The notes below the pieces were generated by a model, which made no database searches, had not been told where the DNA came from, and saw only the letters and a program-made list of their open reading frames with translations. Shown here piece after piece: positions 11,413 to 24,900 of a DNA stretch of 64,000 nt; the stretch's first letter is position 1, and the number at the start of each line of letters is the position of its first letter. The DNA lies in contig JARZZO010000011.1 of assembly GCA_030544215.1 (NCBI GenBank), positions 2,528,001-2,592,000 of the forward strand, written 5' to 3'. Origin of the DNA: Zantedeschia hybrid cultivar (Eukaryota > Streptophyta > Magnoliopsida > Alismatales > Araceae). The translations under genes and the position numbers were made by a program.

Positions 11413-13063
11413 GACGGTCGGAGGAGGGAATTTGGATGCATTATTAATCATCAATATTTCTTTCTATAAATCATCAATTTACTTCTATGCCTTCAAAATG
11501 CACCGTATATATACCTCTATGCATCCACAATGGCTAGACATCTTCTATACATTGTTTACTCCATCCACCTTCAAGATATCACTTTTGAACATAAAATTAA
11601 ATTTTCAATTTTTCAACTCTATATGAGAATATTCATGTAAAAGTCTCTTCCAAAATAATGCTTATACTAGTGGAACAAAATGGCTAAAAATTTCAAGAGA
11701 TACAGACAACTATGATAACTTAAAAGCTATAAAGAATACAAAAGATTCTGTGGATCGATCTGATAAGAGAGGGTTTACAATATTTGTGAATTGTAGACCC
11801 TTGTACTAGCTAATTCTGTGCACATCTATTGTCGATCTCAACTGACCAGTAATTTTCATCATTTATCAAAACACCTACAGCAGCGCCTTAGAAAATCACT
11901 AATGAAGCGAACAAGGAGATGCCACGGCTTCATGCTTGTGCTGAGTTGAAAATAGCGCTAGCTCTCTCGTCTTCTTCTTCTTCTTGCTATCACTTATTAT
12001 TATACGTTATCTTCCCAACTAGTATTTTTCTTCCTTAAAAATCTAGATTCTTAGAGAATCTATTTATTCTTTTTCTATTTGAAAAAAAAAATACACTTTT
12101 CAGATTCCCAACGGATTTAAAGACTACGAATTTGAAGTAAAACTACTACCGAAAAGTGTCTTAATCCAGATGCGAAATGCCAATAGCCTGCCAAGGGGAA
12201 AACCATTTTCATGATGAACGACTTGCATGGGTACTCAAAAGATGAACAAAGCATGATAACATGAATAGTACTTAAAATCGATCTTATCCGAATATCTCCC
12301 CATTTGCAAGTAGTTTGACGAATTACGTACCTTAAATCTCTCTCTATCATAATAATGTGTCATCTCCACCTTTATTTGACGCAATGGTTAGCTGATGCCT
12401 CCACAGGAAGGGTTGTTTAAAGCAAACGAACCAGCTATATATATATATATATCCCCATGCATCCGTCATCTAACTCTAACCCCAGTTTCGAAGGTACGCG
12501 TGGCCTTGCTTACAATTGTATTCACAAGCCACCTTGCTCTTGCTCACATTTAATTAATCTACATATGTTTCTTCCTAATCTCTTATCCAACAAGAAAATC
12601 ACTTACAAATGTACTCGAAATATTCTTTCCGTACTACGACTTGATATATAAGATTCCAACTACATATTGTGTCGTTCAAGTGGGAGTCCAAATTAAGTCA
12701 GCTGGCAGTGAACTACGTCTTCGTCTTGTAATCTTCTGAAGTTGCGTGCATGTATCGATGAGTAGAATCTTCCTACCAATAGACGAAGTCCCAACTATCT
12801 ATTAGGTCAGCTCCCCTTCTTTCATGCATGATATATATAGGTTTGCATGTGAATGATGGGGATATATAGGGCCATTATTATCTCTCGGACACGAGAGTGA
12901 ATGGGCGGTTGGTCTCTTCTATTTTATTTTTTGTTGATTATAATAAATGTATATACCCATTTTATGATAAGAATTAAGGATTTATTATCTCAAGAAATGC
13001 ATTTGTTTGTAGATTATATACGCCCTTCGAGTTAGGTGCAATGACTGTCTATCTTTAGGATAT

Positions 13064-13065
<2 letters not shown>
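11413..13065. other. No gene recognised
   Basis: Only short open frames without domains. TATA-like runs, for example at about 12436-12452, are not followed by a credible coding region. Confidence 0.4.

Positions 13066-13099
<34 letters not shown>
13066..13099. repeat. (TA)n microsatellite
   Basis: Uninterrupted TA dinucleotides. Similar runs occur at about 777-830, 37408-37436 and 48504-48534. Confidence 0.9.
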
Positions 13100-13103
<4 letters not shown>

Positions 13104-13910
13104 CCTCTTCTAACCATGGTCAACTTTATGAGAGGTATATGTGTTAATTATTTACTCAAGAATCAGTCACGATATGCGGGAATATTTTCAGGTCCCCATT
13201 AAGAAGGATATGTAAGTAAGTACATACGTTTTTGCATTTAAGATTTTGTTGTTCAATTTTATTAAAAGATATGTAAACCAAAACACCATCTAATGCAATT
13301 TAATTTGGAGTAGTCCATATCCTTCCAATGCAAGAGAAAGCTAGACTTCCGCAATAGCAAATCTCAAACCACCACCGCATGTCATGTCCTACGTTTTGTT
13401 TTACCTATCAAAAGCTGTCAATTAATTGTTTCTCATCTTTTTTCCACCTCTCAAAGTTCACCAATGCAATCAATTACAAATACAATTCAGAGCACCTAGA
13501 TATAACTCTGAGTTATGGTTGTATTTGTATATTTTAGTCGTATCTAAGAATCATTCTAAGTTGTATCCAAATACTCTAGGTGATACATAAATACAACCTA
13601 AAACACTTGAATATAATCATAATTTTAGATTATATTTAAATATTCTTGGTTGTATGTAGAATTAGTTTTTTTTTTTTTTTAACCCAAGAACTTATTTAAG
13701 ATCTTAGGCCAGTCCTTGAGTTTTTATTACAACGAAAAGTTTTGGGATAGAAAGGGGGGACATACCACCTTACCATGTAGAAGTACATCAAGAAAGCCAA
13801 GATCCCCCTAAAAATTACAATTCCTCAAAAACAAAGATTGGGTAGACCATTTTTATCAGGAATAATCTCTCATTTTACAATGGCAGGCAGAGACAAAGAA
13901 ACATAGAAAA

Positions 13911-14070
13911 TCTAGTTAACCTGTGAATCACAAGAGTGGTTGGCCAGCACATCAACAGCTCTATTGCCTTCTATAAAGACATGACGGAACTGGAAGTCCA
14001 TGAAATCCCTAGAATTAGTTACCGGTTGAGAGAGGAAACTTGACAAATGATTTAAAAGGTGAAGGACAGA
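13911..14070 (-). pseudogene. RNase H (RVT_3-type) C-terminal relic
   Basis: The minus strand reads FMDFQFRHVFIEGNRAVDVL and then ANHSCDSQ, matching the end of the plant reverse-transcriptase-like RNase H domain (HV.REgN..AD.LA), in which the Asp before the LA pair is catalytic. Here it sits in VDVLANH. A stop follows soon after. Only the last part of the domain is present, so it is a relic of a LINE or of an RNase H-like gene. A second relic of the same family lies at 47240-47655. Confidence 0.6.
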
Positions 14071-15976
14071 TGGCGAAGTAAGATTTACCACTGCTGGAGG
14101 CCGATCTTTTTTTGCACTGAACCGGATTCTTTAATTTGACCACATCGAGTTGCATGTTCCTATCGTGTATAAAAAATGGTGAACCCATCTTGTGAGGCAA
14201 GTGGCTCCGTTTGTTTCCACAGGACCAGTCCGGCGTCCCCTTGCAGGTGTCATTATACTACAACCTGGCCCGTTGGTTTTGCTGGCCAGTACGTAGTCCA
14301 AGTTTGGATATTGTGGATTATCCTCTTAAAAAAACATGTTAAGAAATACTTCTTGTATTATTTTCCTTTTAGCATTATAATATAACTGTTATTCGGTGGA
14401 CGAATGGACGGTGGAAGTGCCTGCTGCAATCCGGCCCATCATGCAGCGTGGGATCACACCCTGCATACAATCTGAGTCGTTGGATTGCGAGAGGATGCGA
14501 CCTTGCATTTTTTTTTCAGATTTTTTAACTATCAGATTAAAGATTGAATTTTATGAATGGATCCATTAGAGTACCCGCCCCCTCTTGAGGGGTTTAGTTA
14601 AAAAAAAGAAAATATGCACATCCTTTGTACGGTCGGATTGAGCGTTGCAATGCCGCCATTGCAGCAAGTCTTACTCTTTCTCGATAATTAACTCATCTCT
14701 TATAGAGTGGTACAACGACTGTGTATCATTCAATCTCCCAAATAGATGGCAATTGTCACAAGTATTTTCAATTTTATTCAAACGATTTCATTTTAAGGGT
14801 GAAATTTTGATGAATCCGAATAGTTGCAACTCATTTGGCGTCTACCCTTGTGGCAAAAACAGGGCCTCATAAAACTTCGATTAATGAGAGGATGGATTTA
14901 ACAATAAGGACAGCTATCGGCCCATGACCTGGTTAGGCTCCCGTTTTAGGTGCTAGAACCTCCCTATTTTCTACATCGAGAATGTTATTTGAAAATTTTC
15001 GTGATTGAAGGCATCCATCCAATGCCCCGTGATGTAACCATTTTAAGATCTCAATTAAGAATGCCGAATTTCTTGAGTTGAATAGGATTAAAGATTTGTC
15101 AAGGGTTGTCAGAGGGTCTAGGACATATTATTATTATATGTATAGAACTATTCAACATATATGATATATATTATAGGATTTAATTCATCATGTAATTAAG
15201 GACTACTGATCTTGATGATGTACTCGGATTTTCGTAGGTTCAGTGATCCAATCCTAATGGGAATGAGATGAATTCAGAGTCCCAATTAGACTGGGATTAG
15301 CATCCTATATAAGAGCATTGGAATCTAGATCCCGTACCTAGAATGGAATATTTTCTATGTTCGACATGCACAGTGCATGCCAAGAATTGCTGAAGACCTG
15401 GAAGACTATTGTCAGCCGAAAAGTACATTATTCCATAAAACTCTCTCTTAGTTTTCTTTCTACTCAGAAACCTTGCTGCACCGGCAGTTACTGGTGTTTA
15501 GAAACCTTTTTAGGTGGCCCTATTATTTTGTATACTCCGTACAGTTTAATCTCTCATTAGATTATCAAAAAACACAATAAACAATTAAAAACTAACTCTA
15601 AATAGATAGTAAATAACATTGATTCTAATCGGAGATTAGATTGTACAAACATGTAAATCGAATTGAGGTCCACTTTAAAAAAATTAAAACAATAACTTTT
15701 TAAATTAAAAACACCCACAGCCAGTGTAGCATGTGTTTCTCATCCTTTCTTTTTGTAATAAGCTATTCTAAAATATGTAGGAGGTTATTGGCTCTACATT
15801 GCATGCTCATGGAAAGAAAGGCGTACCAGTCCAATCATAACTAGATTAGGGTTTCCATTTATAATAGGAGACTTTGTATGATTTAACAATGTAATTAACG
15901 GACAAATAAACTAGTAACTAATGGTGAAATCCAGCATTCACAATCAATGTCGCGTCCCAATATCCACTGGTGGAAA
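14071..15976. other. No gene recognised
   Basis: Short open frames only. The part at about 15610-15720 carries the 'cggagattagattgtac' core of the MITE family seen at 640-866, so some of this is decayed MITE sequence. Confidence 0.4.
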
Positions 15977-16366
15977 TAGGGATGTAATTTGGGCGGGTTG
16001 GACTGAGTTATGTGATAATTTAGATATAACACAAATTTAAAATAGTTCAGTCCAATTTTAACTCAGCTCAAATTTAATTTAAATTCAGCCCAAATTCAAC
16101 CCCAATTTGATAGTCAGTGAGTTAGGTTGGACTGGCCATCTTTATAAATAGTTTATTAGAAGTATTTTACTTTTTGTATGAATTATTGTAAAAATCAATA
16201 GTTTAAATTGCGCCAGCACGTTTTCAGCCCAGCTCAATGCAAATTTAATTAATGTCAACCTAAATTTAGTCTAATCCAATTTATATAACTTGAGCCAACT
16301 CAATTTTTTTTAATATGAGCTGAGTTGGACTGGGCCATGAGCTGACCCGCCCGATTGACACCCCTA
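15977..16366. mobile_element. Non-autonomous hAT-like element, 390 bp
   Basis: The left end reads TAGGGATGTAATTTGGGCGG and the right end, reverse-complemented, TAGGGGTGTCAATCGGGCGG, giving imperfect terminal inverted repeats. The flanking 8-bp sequences ggtggaaa (15969-15976) and gctggaaa (16367-16374) match at 7 of 8 positions, the 8-bp target duplication expected for hAT transposons. No transposase is encoded. Confidence 0.75.
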
Positions 16367-18673
16367 GCTGGAAAGATTCAAATACATTGAATAAGGAGAA
16401 TTAATTTGAAGACTTTCATAGTTGGATGACAAGGAGCATCAAGACATCAAGACTTTTACTGGTGCAAACAACAAGATGCAAACAACACACAATTAATGGG
16501 GTTGCTATCTTTAGAGAAGACAAAAACATTTCTAAACAAGCAATAGGATGGGAAATGTTCCCCATTGTTCTTTCTCGGTTAAAGGGAGGGTAAGGGATGA
16601 GGATATTTTTACAAATTCACGTGGATTAGTTAATTAGGTGTTTAAAAAAGAAAAGCATCCAATGGATCCACATCAGTTGGATAAGAAAAAAGGGGAAGCT
16701 TTTCTATCATGACAATATTTTCCTTTCTAAACAAATAAGAGGAAGCATTTCTAAACAAATAGGAGGCTTTTCTTGACTTCATCTTCCAATAGACGTCTCA
16801 TTCATGCTCCTAAAGCATCCAGGAGCGTCAAATCCTCTGAGGAAGATGCTGATTGCTACGGTGGAACCTGACAAATTGTCAATAACTGAGAGCAAAGTAA
16901 TAGGTTATCTATATATATAATGGCCTGCAAATTGCAAGGCATATTCATATGGAGAAAGCAGTAAAATAAGTCCCTCTCCTTGTCAAATGTAGATAACAAC
17001 ATTTAGGGACTTTTTGAAGTGCTTTCCCACAACCTGCAATATTTAAGGATTAATCTCCTAATAAAATTGCATGTCTGTTTGATAAAGTCTCCCTTTAATT
17101 CGTGGGATCTTTTTATCAAATCATGATATTCTTAATTATATTTTAGAGATCCATCAAACAACCACGGTTATATAAGTAAACACCAAAGTTGAAGGGAGTA
17201 AAACCGAAATATCATATATTGTTAGGAGAAACTTTCTAAAATCACTAAAATTCTCCATCTCAGTGATCTAAGCCATATCTTGATGGTAGCATTCAAGTAT
17301 ACTTCTGGTTCGTCAAATTTTGCTAAAATTATATTTTCCAACTGATGTCCGAGAAGTACAAAGCTTCATGGCTAAAAACCAATGTTGAGTCTCATTAGAA
17401 TTGAGTTAAAAGATGAAACAAATCTTAGATTTAGTTCATAGGGAGGCCCTTGCTTTTTTTATTGGTTTCAAGAAAAACCACATGTGTTTTGGTCTACTCA
17501 TGGGAAAATAACCTTCTCAAACTTTAGAATATTGTAGATATCTGTCCAAAAGCTAGTCTTGCACACCTTTTTGGAAAATTCTCCTCCTTTTTCTTCTCAT
17601 GTCTATCTCTCTTCATTTTATTCAAAGTCTGCTCTGCCTTGGATAACCGAAAAGTTGAGGAGAATTGGTTTTATTTGAAAAAACTTTTTATTTGACAAAT
17701 GTTTTATTTATTAGAATTTATTTTAGAAAAAAATTCAAATGATACCTTCGAATTACTTCTCCCAGCTGCCTTAGATAAGACCTGTCTCAATGTCATTTCC
17801 TCTTGTGCCTTTTGCCAATAACCTCCTAAAGAAATGTGTGTGTATGTATGTATAACTCCTTATAGTATACAGATATGCGGAAAATTTCTTAAACTTTCTT
17901 TCTATTTTGAAATAAACTATAATTTGTAAGTGATTGACTGTTGACTTGGAAATAAGAAATTTTTTCTACGTATACAGTTATTTCATATGAGCTTTTTTCT
18001 TACATATATCTGTTTTACAAGAGATTTTTGACTTGATCAAGGGTTTTTTTTACATATACAGTGATTATATGGGGTGTTTTTGCATATACATATTCTATAG
18101 GGGATTCTACATATATGGGATTCTTTAGCGGGTTATTCGCAAGAAGCCCTTTAATTTTCAAAAGCTATTGCCATATACATATGACCTATATTTAAAACAA
18201 TGGTTCAACATCTACTAATACAAGTTTTGAGTCAAAAATTAGTGAGTTAATGGTAAATCATCAAATTTCTTAAGAAAATGAAAACAATATCTTATTCAAA
18301 TTAGAGTCATTACGGCTTCAATCTAATGAGAGGGTGGGGGACAACTAAAAAAGGCAACATGAGAGAGGAGGAGAGAGAGAAGCATATCTTGATTATGGAG
18401 TTCACAATGTGTAAACTACCCCATGTTATATGACTCGTTTGAGATTTTTCAATAAGATCAGCAATAACCAAAGCTGATGACAATATTTAGCATAAATCAA
18501 ATTTTTCCATCAATGATTGGCAAGTGGAGAGCTACCCTCCTATCTTCCATGTTTCCCTTGATCATAGGTCAACACTTGATCGATCGATCAGATTGATGTA
18601 TACAGAGAGAGGATTCCCTTGATGAGAGGTCAACAGTCTAGAGAGAGAGAGGTGAACAATGCCACTAGGAAAG
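16367..18673. other. No gene recognised
   Basis: AT-rich DNA with short open frames and no domains. A hexanucleotide-like theme ('acatatac' variants) around 17990-18130 is loosely repeated. Confidence 0.4.
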
Positions 18674-19344
18674 TAGGGTTGTCAACGGAGCGAATACGGA
18701 GCGGATACCACAGTACCCGACTCCACTCCGTTTAGTATTATCCGAATATCCGACTCCAGATGCTATCCGACGGATAATAATTTTTTCTATCCGAATTCGA
18801 CTCCGTCGAATAATATCCGAATTCGGATAATAATTCGGATACTTAAATATGTCAACTTTGTCTTGTAACTTAATGACTTGTAAATTTTATTTTTTACATA
18901 GTCCATGAATATCGTATATTTAAATTAATAGATATAAATATCTAGATAAATTTTAAATAATTTGAATGATTTATTAAATATATCTTAGATAATAACAAAT
19001 GCTTAAATAATTTATCTAAATTAGTGAAACCACTAAAGATAAAAAAATCACAAGAAATTTCATTATTATCGCTCAACATGTCTTAAGCATATTTCAAATA
19101 TCGAATTATCATTTATTTAAATATATAAATATCATTAAAATTAGAAGAACTTATCAAAATACATAATCGATCGGATATTAATCGGAGCGGATATCTATTT
19201 TCCGTTTCCACTTCAAATATTAATCGAATAATTAAACAGATATTGGGATATGCCTGTTGGATGTCTTAATCGGATAAATATCCGACTAATCGGATGCGGA
19301 TCCGAATCGGAGTCGAATATTATCCGGATCCGTCGACAGCCCTA
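18674..19344. mobile_element. Non-autonomous hAT-like element, 671 bp
   Basis: The left end TAGGGTTGTCAACGGA and the reverse complement of the right end TAGGGCTGTCGACGGA differ at two positions. The 8-bp flanks taggaaag and cagaaaag agree at 6 of 8. The interior is rich in 'ccgaat', 'cggata' and related words near both ends, typical subterminal repeats, and has no coding capacity. It lies 2 kb upstream of the sulfate transporter promoter. Confidence 0.75.
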
Positions 19345-19363
19345 CAGAAAAGCACCCTAGATG

Positions 19364-19650
19364 GACTCTCCTTTTTTTTTTGGAAATATGTATGGAGTTT
19401 CTCACCATGCTTGACCTGTCACCTATGCAATAGATTCAATGAACCTAGACACTTTGACCTCTCCTTTTTTTTTTTTTTTGGAAATATGTATGGAGTTTCT
19501 CACCATGCTTGACCTGTCACCTATGCAATAGATTCAATGAACCTAGACACTTTGACCTCTCCTTTTTTTTTTTTTTAGGAATATGTATGGAGTTTTTCAC
19601 CATGCTTGACCTGTCACCTATGCAATAGATTCAATGAACCTAGACACTTT
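19364..19650. repeat. Three tandem copies of a 92-98-bp unit
   Basis: Units at 19364-19455, 19456-19553 and 19554-19650 each start 'gac(c)tctcc' plus a poly-T run, then 'ggaatatgtatggagttt' or a close variant, and end 'gaacctagacactttg'. They are almost identical outside the poly-T tract, so the array is recent. It lies directly after the hAT-like element. Confidence 0.9.
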
Positions 19651-19654
19651 GTCC

Positions 19655-21350
19655 TTTCCTAGCCCTCTTAAGCCACCTGTAAACAGGGATAAATCAAAGG
19701 ATATAATCCTGGATAAAAATTGAAAAAAAAATATTCCCAATCGCTGGAGACGAAAGGAGCGCGGAATTCGGAGCTGTCAACAGGAGGGGCACCCACCCAC
19801 TCACCAGTATAAATTATCCCATCAACATTTTTTTCCGCGTTCCCCACCTTCATCACTGTGACCACACACTGCAGAGGTCAAGAAGTCAACAATTCCGAAG
19901 GGAGCGGGAAACGACAGGAAATTTCCCGACCTGGGCCCCCCTTTCTTGTTTGGTTTGAGGGAATCCGAGTGGAAGAATCCTTGGTGTCTGGAGGGGTTTG
20001 GGATTTGGAAAAGGACGGAGTCTTTTTGACGAGGGAGGGGGGAGAAGGGATGGGCGGCTCTCCTCATGGGTGGTGCTCGTGCAAAGAGAAGGCCTTCTTG
20101 TAGGCCTAACTAGGTCAGTGCCTTTTCTTGTTTCTCCTCTTTTTGCTCCTTTTTTTTATAACTTTTAAGATTGGGTTCCTGTTCTTTGCATAAAAAATGG
20201 TTTCTTTTTTTCTACTTTTGCGTTTTTTTTGTTCTTTGGGGTTGTTTGAGAAGGTGCCTTTTAAGAATAATGTGGGAATATAAGTTGAGCTGTGGGGAGA
20301 TTATTCTTTTTTTTTCTTTTTCCTTTTTTCTTCTATCATGCAAAGGATCTTGCCAAGTGCTTTCTTTCATGCAGTATGTTTTGTGGGTTTGTCTTGCCAA
20401 CATTCCTGCATTGACTGGTGTGAGCTAATTGCTTGCGTCTGCTGTTTGGAAAGGAGGAAATGGTGTAGGGATGCAAGGGCTTTCCTCTGGAATTTGGAGG
20501 GTTGTTGGAATTTCAGACTATTTTATAATTTCTCCCAACTTAATGTTTTACGTGCTCCCCATCACTCAATATTGAAGAACAAAATGTTAAATGCGTGACT
20601 TGGGTTTTTCTCTCTTTTAAATTTGGGTTTTTTATTTCTCTTTTTGTTTTGTTTTCTTTCTTCTTGTTGGGGTGGGGGGTGACGTGCTCCCTAATGTCAT
20701 CAAATCTTGTTTTCAGTTAACATATTATGTGATCCTGCTCTGTTCTGCCATCAGAATTGTGCGACTGGAACAGTAATTTACCGGTTCTAGGCCACTGATG
20801 GCTGTCTATTCTTTCTTCTAAGCACTCGCACTTAATGCTTAGAGAGTGGCAGCAATGAAGGTTTAGAAGGTAAAAACGGACTTACCTGTTTGAAGCATCA
20901 TCCAATTTGAGTAGGGAATCAATCTGAACCATCAGAAGTGCTCAAGTAGAAATAGTATGATGGAACCTATGGAGCTGCTTTCACTTTTTTGAAGCTGGTT
21001 TACCACCATCGGAGTCCTCTCCTAGGATTCTCCGGCTAATATCTATGTGGAAATAGCACAAGGAGGAAAAATACAAAAAAAAAGGTCTACAGATATATTA
21101 GGCTTTGCTGATGCAACGTATACCATGAAGTCTACCATCCTCTTAATATTTTTTATATTTAGCTTTGCCTGGAGGAAATCGGCTGTAGACCTTCCCCAGT
21201 CTGTGATGTTTGGGCATTTGAATAATGTGTACACGGCTCTTCCTTGTGGCAGTGTTGCATGTGGCTTGCTTCCAAAGTCATATTCATAGCTGAATGTGGC
21301 TAAGCAGATGTCATATTGGCTTGATATTTGACCTTGTGTTCCTAGGTGAT
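19655..21350 (+). other. Upstream region of the sulfate transporter
   Basis: No coding gene recognised. The 19740-20110 part is richer in GC than its surroundings. It holds a TATA-like 'agtataaatta' at about 19806 and a possible donor 'aactaggtcag' near 20110, so it could be an alternative leader exon. This is inference only. One GAGAC sequence, the core of the plant sulfur-response element, occurs at 19747-19751; single copies are expected by chance. Confidence 0.3.
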
Positions 21351-21352
21351 TC

Positions 21353-21362
21353 TTATATAAAG
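21353..21362 (+). promoter_or_regulatory. TATA box of the sulfate transporter gene
   Basis: The sequence ttatataaag lies about 600 bp before the start codon and about 115 bp before a strong leader donor site (gctttg/gtaagc, exon end at 21476). This places a transcription start near 21385-21395. The leader up to 21476 contains no ATG. Confidence 0.55.
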
Positions 21363-21476
21363 GAAGGCTGCCTCCATTGTCGTACGCGCCTACAATAGCT
21401 CCTCATCTGCACTCCAGTTTCTCATTGTTATACGTTCTGTCTTCACCTGCTGGCTTCCCTACCTAACCAAGCTTTG

Positions 21477-21893
21477 GTAAGCCATTCTTTTCGTTGTTTA
21501 GCTGCTTGTTCACTTGTCTCATCCAATCTTGTCAAGTGCTTGGTGCTTGATGCCGTTTCAGTCTCTCTTGTTTGTCTTGAACTCTATGGCCCTTTCACAT
21601 GAAAGCCAGAGACAATTGTCATGGTGCTCATTTAGTTTGGAATTATTGGTAGAACATTTGGAAGTTTGAAATTTTTAACAACTTGGTCATATAAAATGAC
21701 TCGCCCTTGGTTTCTCAGTTGATGTAAATTTGTCCCTACTTGGACAGAAAACTAGAACCCTCTAATTGCTTCCCCTTGGTTGTTTTAAACTCGGAGCTGG
21801 TACATCCGCAATATTTGTAGTTTCACTTGCCTAAAAGCTATTAGGTTCTTGAAGGCATAGCCATTGTTAATGCTTATGGCTTTTATTTCTCAG
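21477..21893 (+). other. Inferred 5'-leader intron of the sulfate transporter
   Basis: Bounded by a good donor (gtaagc at 21477) and a T-rich tract ending in cag (21891-21893). Removing it gives a leader without upstream ATG codons before the start at 21953. A leader intron is inferred from splice signals only. A GAGAC sequence occurs within it at 21609-21613. Confidence 0.5.
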
Positions 21894-21952
21894 GTAAATC
21901 AGTAATCCCCCATCCCAGTTTGCATAAGCTAATTGGCTGACAAACATCTGAG

Positions 21953-24900
21953 ATGGGTCATTCTGTTTCCGACGTGGGCGAAAAAAAGGAATCAGACGTA
22001 GCCAATCAGGCATCCCCACACAATCATATGGAGAATGAGCAGTCTGTCTACAAGGTGGGATTTCATCCTCGCAAGAAGCTCGTGAAAGAGTTCACAGACA
22101 CAGTGAAGGAAACTTTCTTTGCTGATGACCCTCTACGTCCTTTCAAAGATCAACCCAAAAGGAAGAAGGTCATTCTAGGACTCAGGGCATTCTTTCCTGT
22201 CCTTGATTGGGGAAGACACTACAATTTGAAGAAGTTCAAAGGGGATGTTATTTCTGGACTGACCATCGCAAGCCTTTGTATTCCCCAGGTAACATAAGAA
22301 AGTTAAACACAGTTCCCATTGTGTAGTTACTGGTTAGTGTCAGATAATTTGTTCTAATAATGCATTGTTTGGATTCAAATGTAGGACATTGGGTATGCAA
22401 AGCTTGCTAATCTTGATCCACAATATGGGCTTTGTAAGTTTCTAATATTTGTAAGATGAAAAAGTTCAACCTAACAAAAAGAGTTCTTTTTTCCTTGAAT
22501 TTACTTATGTTTTCCTCTCCAAATTTGCAGACTCAAGTTTTGTTCCACCACTAATTTACTCAGTAATGGGAAGTTCAAGAGATATTGCTATTGGACCTGT
22601 AGCAGTGGTATCCCTCTTGCTGGGAACTCTCCTCCAAAATGAGATCGACCCTGTCCATAATAAAACGGAGTACACGAGACTAGCATTCACAGCAACATTT
22701 TTTGCTGGTATCACCCAAGCAGCTCTTGGATGCCTTAGGTAATTTTTTTATCAATAATCTATGGATATTTTCTGAAAGATGTGGTAAATCAAGCATGTTT
22801 TTTCCTTTTGGAATCATTTGTCCCTGGCTGCTGAGTTGTATTTCCTGTAAAAATAGTGTAGGTTTCTAAAGTAAAGCACTCTCTGCTGTGTTATTCTCTT
22901 GTAATGGGTTCTTGGAGATATACTATTTGCAGATTGTCAGAGCCCTTCTTCTCTCCTTTGCTGTTTTTTTGGGTTCTGTCCCCATTGACATAAGTTCCTT
23001 TTTATTTTTGTTTCATGACTAATGTATTGACATATGTTCAATGTTTCAGACTGGGCTTTCTGATTGACTTCCTTTCTCATGCTGCCATTGTTGGATTTAT
23101 GGGTGGAGCTGCCATTACCATTGCCCTCCAACAGCTTAAAGGTCTCCTTGGCATAACAAACTTTACCAGGAAGACAGATATTATATCAGTTATGCGCTCT
23201 GTCTGGGGTTCAGTTCACCATGGGGTAACAATAAATTCATTTAACCTTTCTTCAATTAAGTTAAACTCTTAGGCTGCCCTTCCTAACTATTAGCATCTGT
23301 GCAGTGGAATTGGCAGACAATACTCATAGGGATCTCATTCTTGGCATTTCTTCTACTTGCAAAATACATTGTAAGAACCAGACTTTATTTCATACACCTA
23401 ATGGACCGTAACTTGTGAAACATTCTTATCATTTTTTTGCGTCGTGTGATCAGGGAAAGAAGAATAAGAAGTTTTTCTGGGTGCCAGCAATAACTCCATT
23501 GATCTCTGTGATTCTTGCAACCTTTTTTGTGTACATCACCCGTGCTGACAAGAAGGGTGTTCAGATTGTAAGTACTGGTTTCCTGAATGATCTTAAATGA
23601 GCCTTCGCTATGGCTGATGATAGAATTTCTAGAAGGAATTTATCTTGCAGAACCTTAATCAAGGCTAATAGTGCTGCTTATGTTTGACAGGTGAAAAACA
23701 TCAGGAAAGGTGTCAATCCATCATCTGTTCATCAAATTCATTTTACTGGTTCTTATGCTGCAAAAGGTTTCAAAATTGGTGTTGTAGCTGGCATGGTTGC
23801 CCTCACGGTTTGTCATTACCAAGAACCTAATTCCAGTTTGCATGAATCTAGTCATATACTTGAAACTAAACAGGAAAAGTTACAGGAAGCTGTTGCCATC
23901 GGACGAACATTTGCTGCCATGAAGGATTATCAGTTAGATGGAAACAAGGAAATGGTGGCCCTAGGAACTATGAATGTCATTGGTTCACTGACCTCGTGCT
24001 ACGTGGCTACAGGTAAAAAAGAAGAAACTTTTGTTGAAGAATTTGAGCTTTAGCCAAATTAGCCAATGCATATTTGATGATACAAGGAATTAGTACCAAC
24101 TAACCAAAGCTTTAACATTGTGTTTAATCATTTATAAATTTCTTCTTTCTAGGATCTTTCTCAAGATCAGCTGTCAACTACATGGCTGGCTGCCAAACAG
24201 CTGTCTCCAACATGGTCATGTCCTTAATTGTGTTCCTAACACTAGAAGTGATCACACCTCTATTCAAATATACCCCGAATGCCATCCTATCATCAATTAT
24301 TATTTCAGCCGTGGTTGGTCTGGTAGACTATGATGCTGCATTCCTTATCTGGAAGATCGATAAATTGGACTTTATTGCGTGCATGGGAGCATTCTTTGGT
24401 GTAGTTTTTGCATCTGTTGAAATTGGGCTTCTAATCTCTGTAAGGAAACCGCTATCCTTCTGAACATTTTTGTTTCATCACCCTTACACATTCACTGTCA
24501 CATGACTATCATATTATGATTTCTGACAGGTTGCAATATCATTTGCAAAGATTCTCCTACAAGTAACGAGACCAAGGACTGCACTACTTGGGAATCTCCC
24601 TGGAACCACAATATACAGGAATATGGATCAGTACCCTGAGGCATCGAAAGTTCCTGGTATTCTGATTGTGAGAGTCGACTCAGCAATTTATTTTTCCAAT
24701 TCCAACTATATCAGAGAGAGGTAAAACCATCACTTATATAGTTAAGTTGCTGAGCTGTGATGGTATAGTAGGAATATGTGCTCTCCATTTCATTTGATAG
24801 ATGTTAGGGACATGTGGAAAACAAGAAACCCTATATTGAAAATGTTAAAAACTTGGACTGGGACCTAAATTTCTAGTGATCAACTGAAGACAAAGTTCAT

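Noticed and set aside
19858..20103. 81-codon frame upstream of the sulfate transporter
   Set aside because: Lies in a possible leader exon; no domain or conserved start, and an opposing frame of similar length exists over the same bases.
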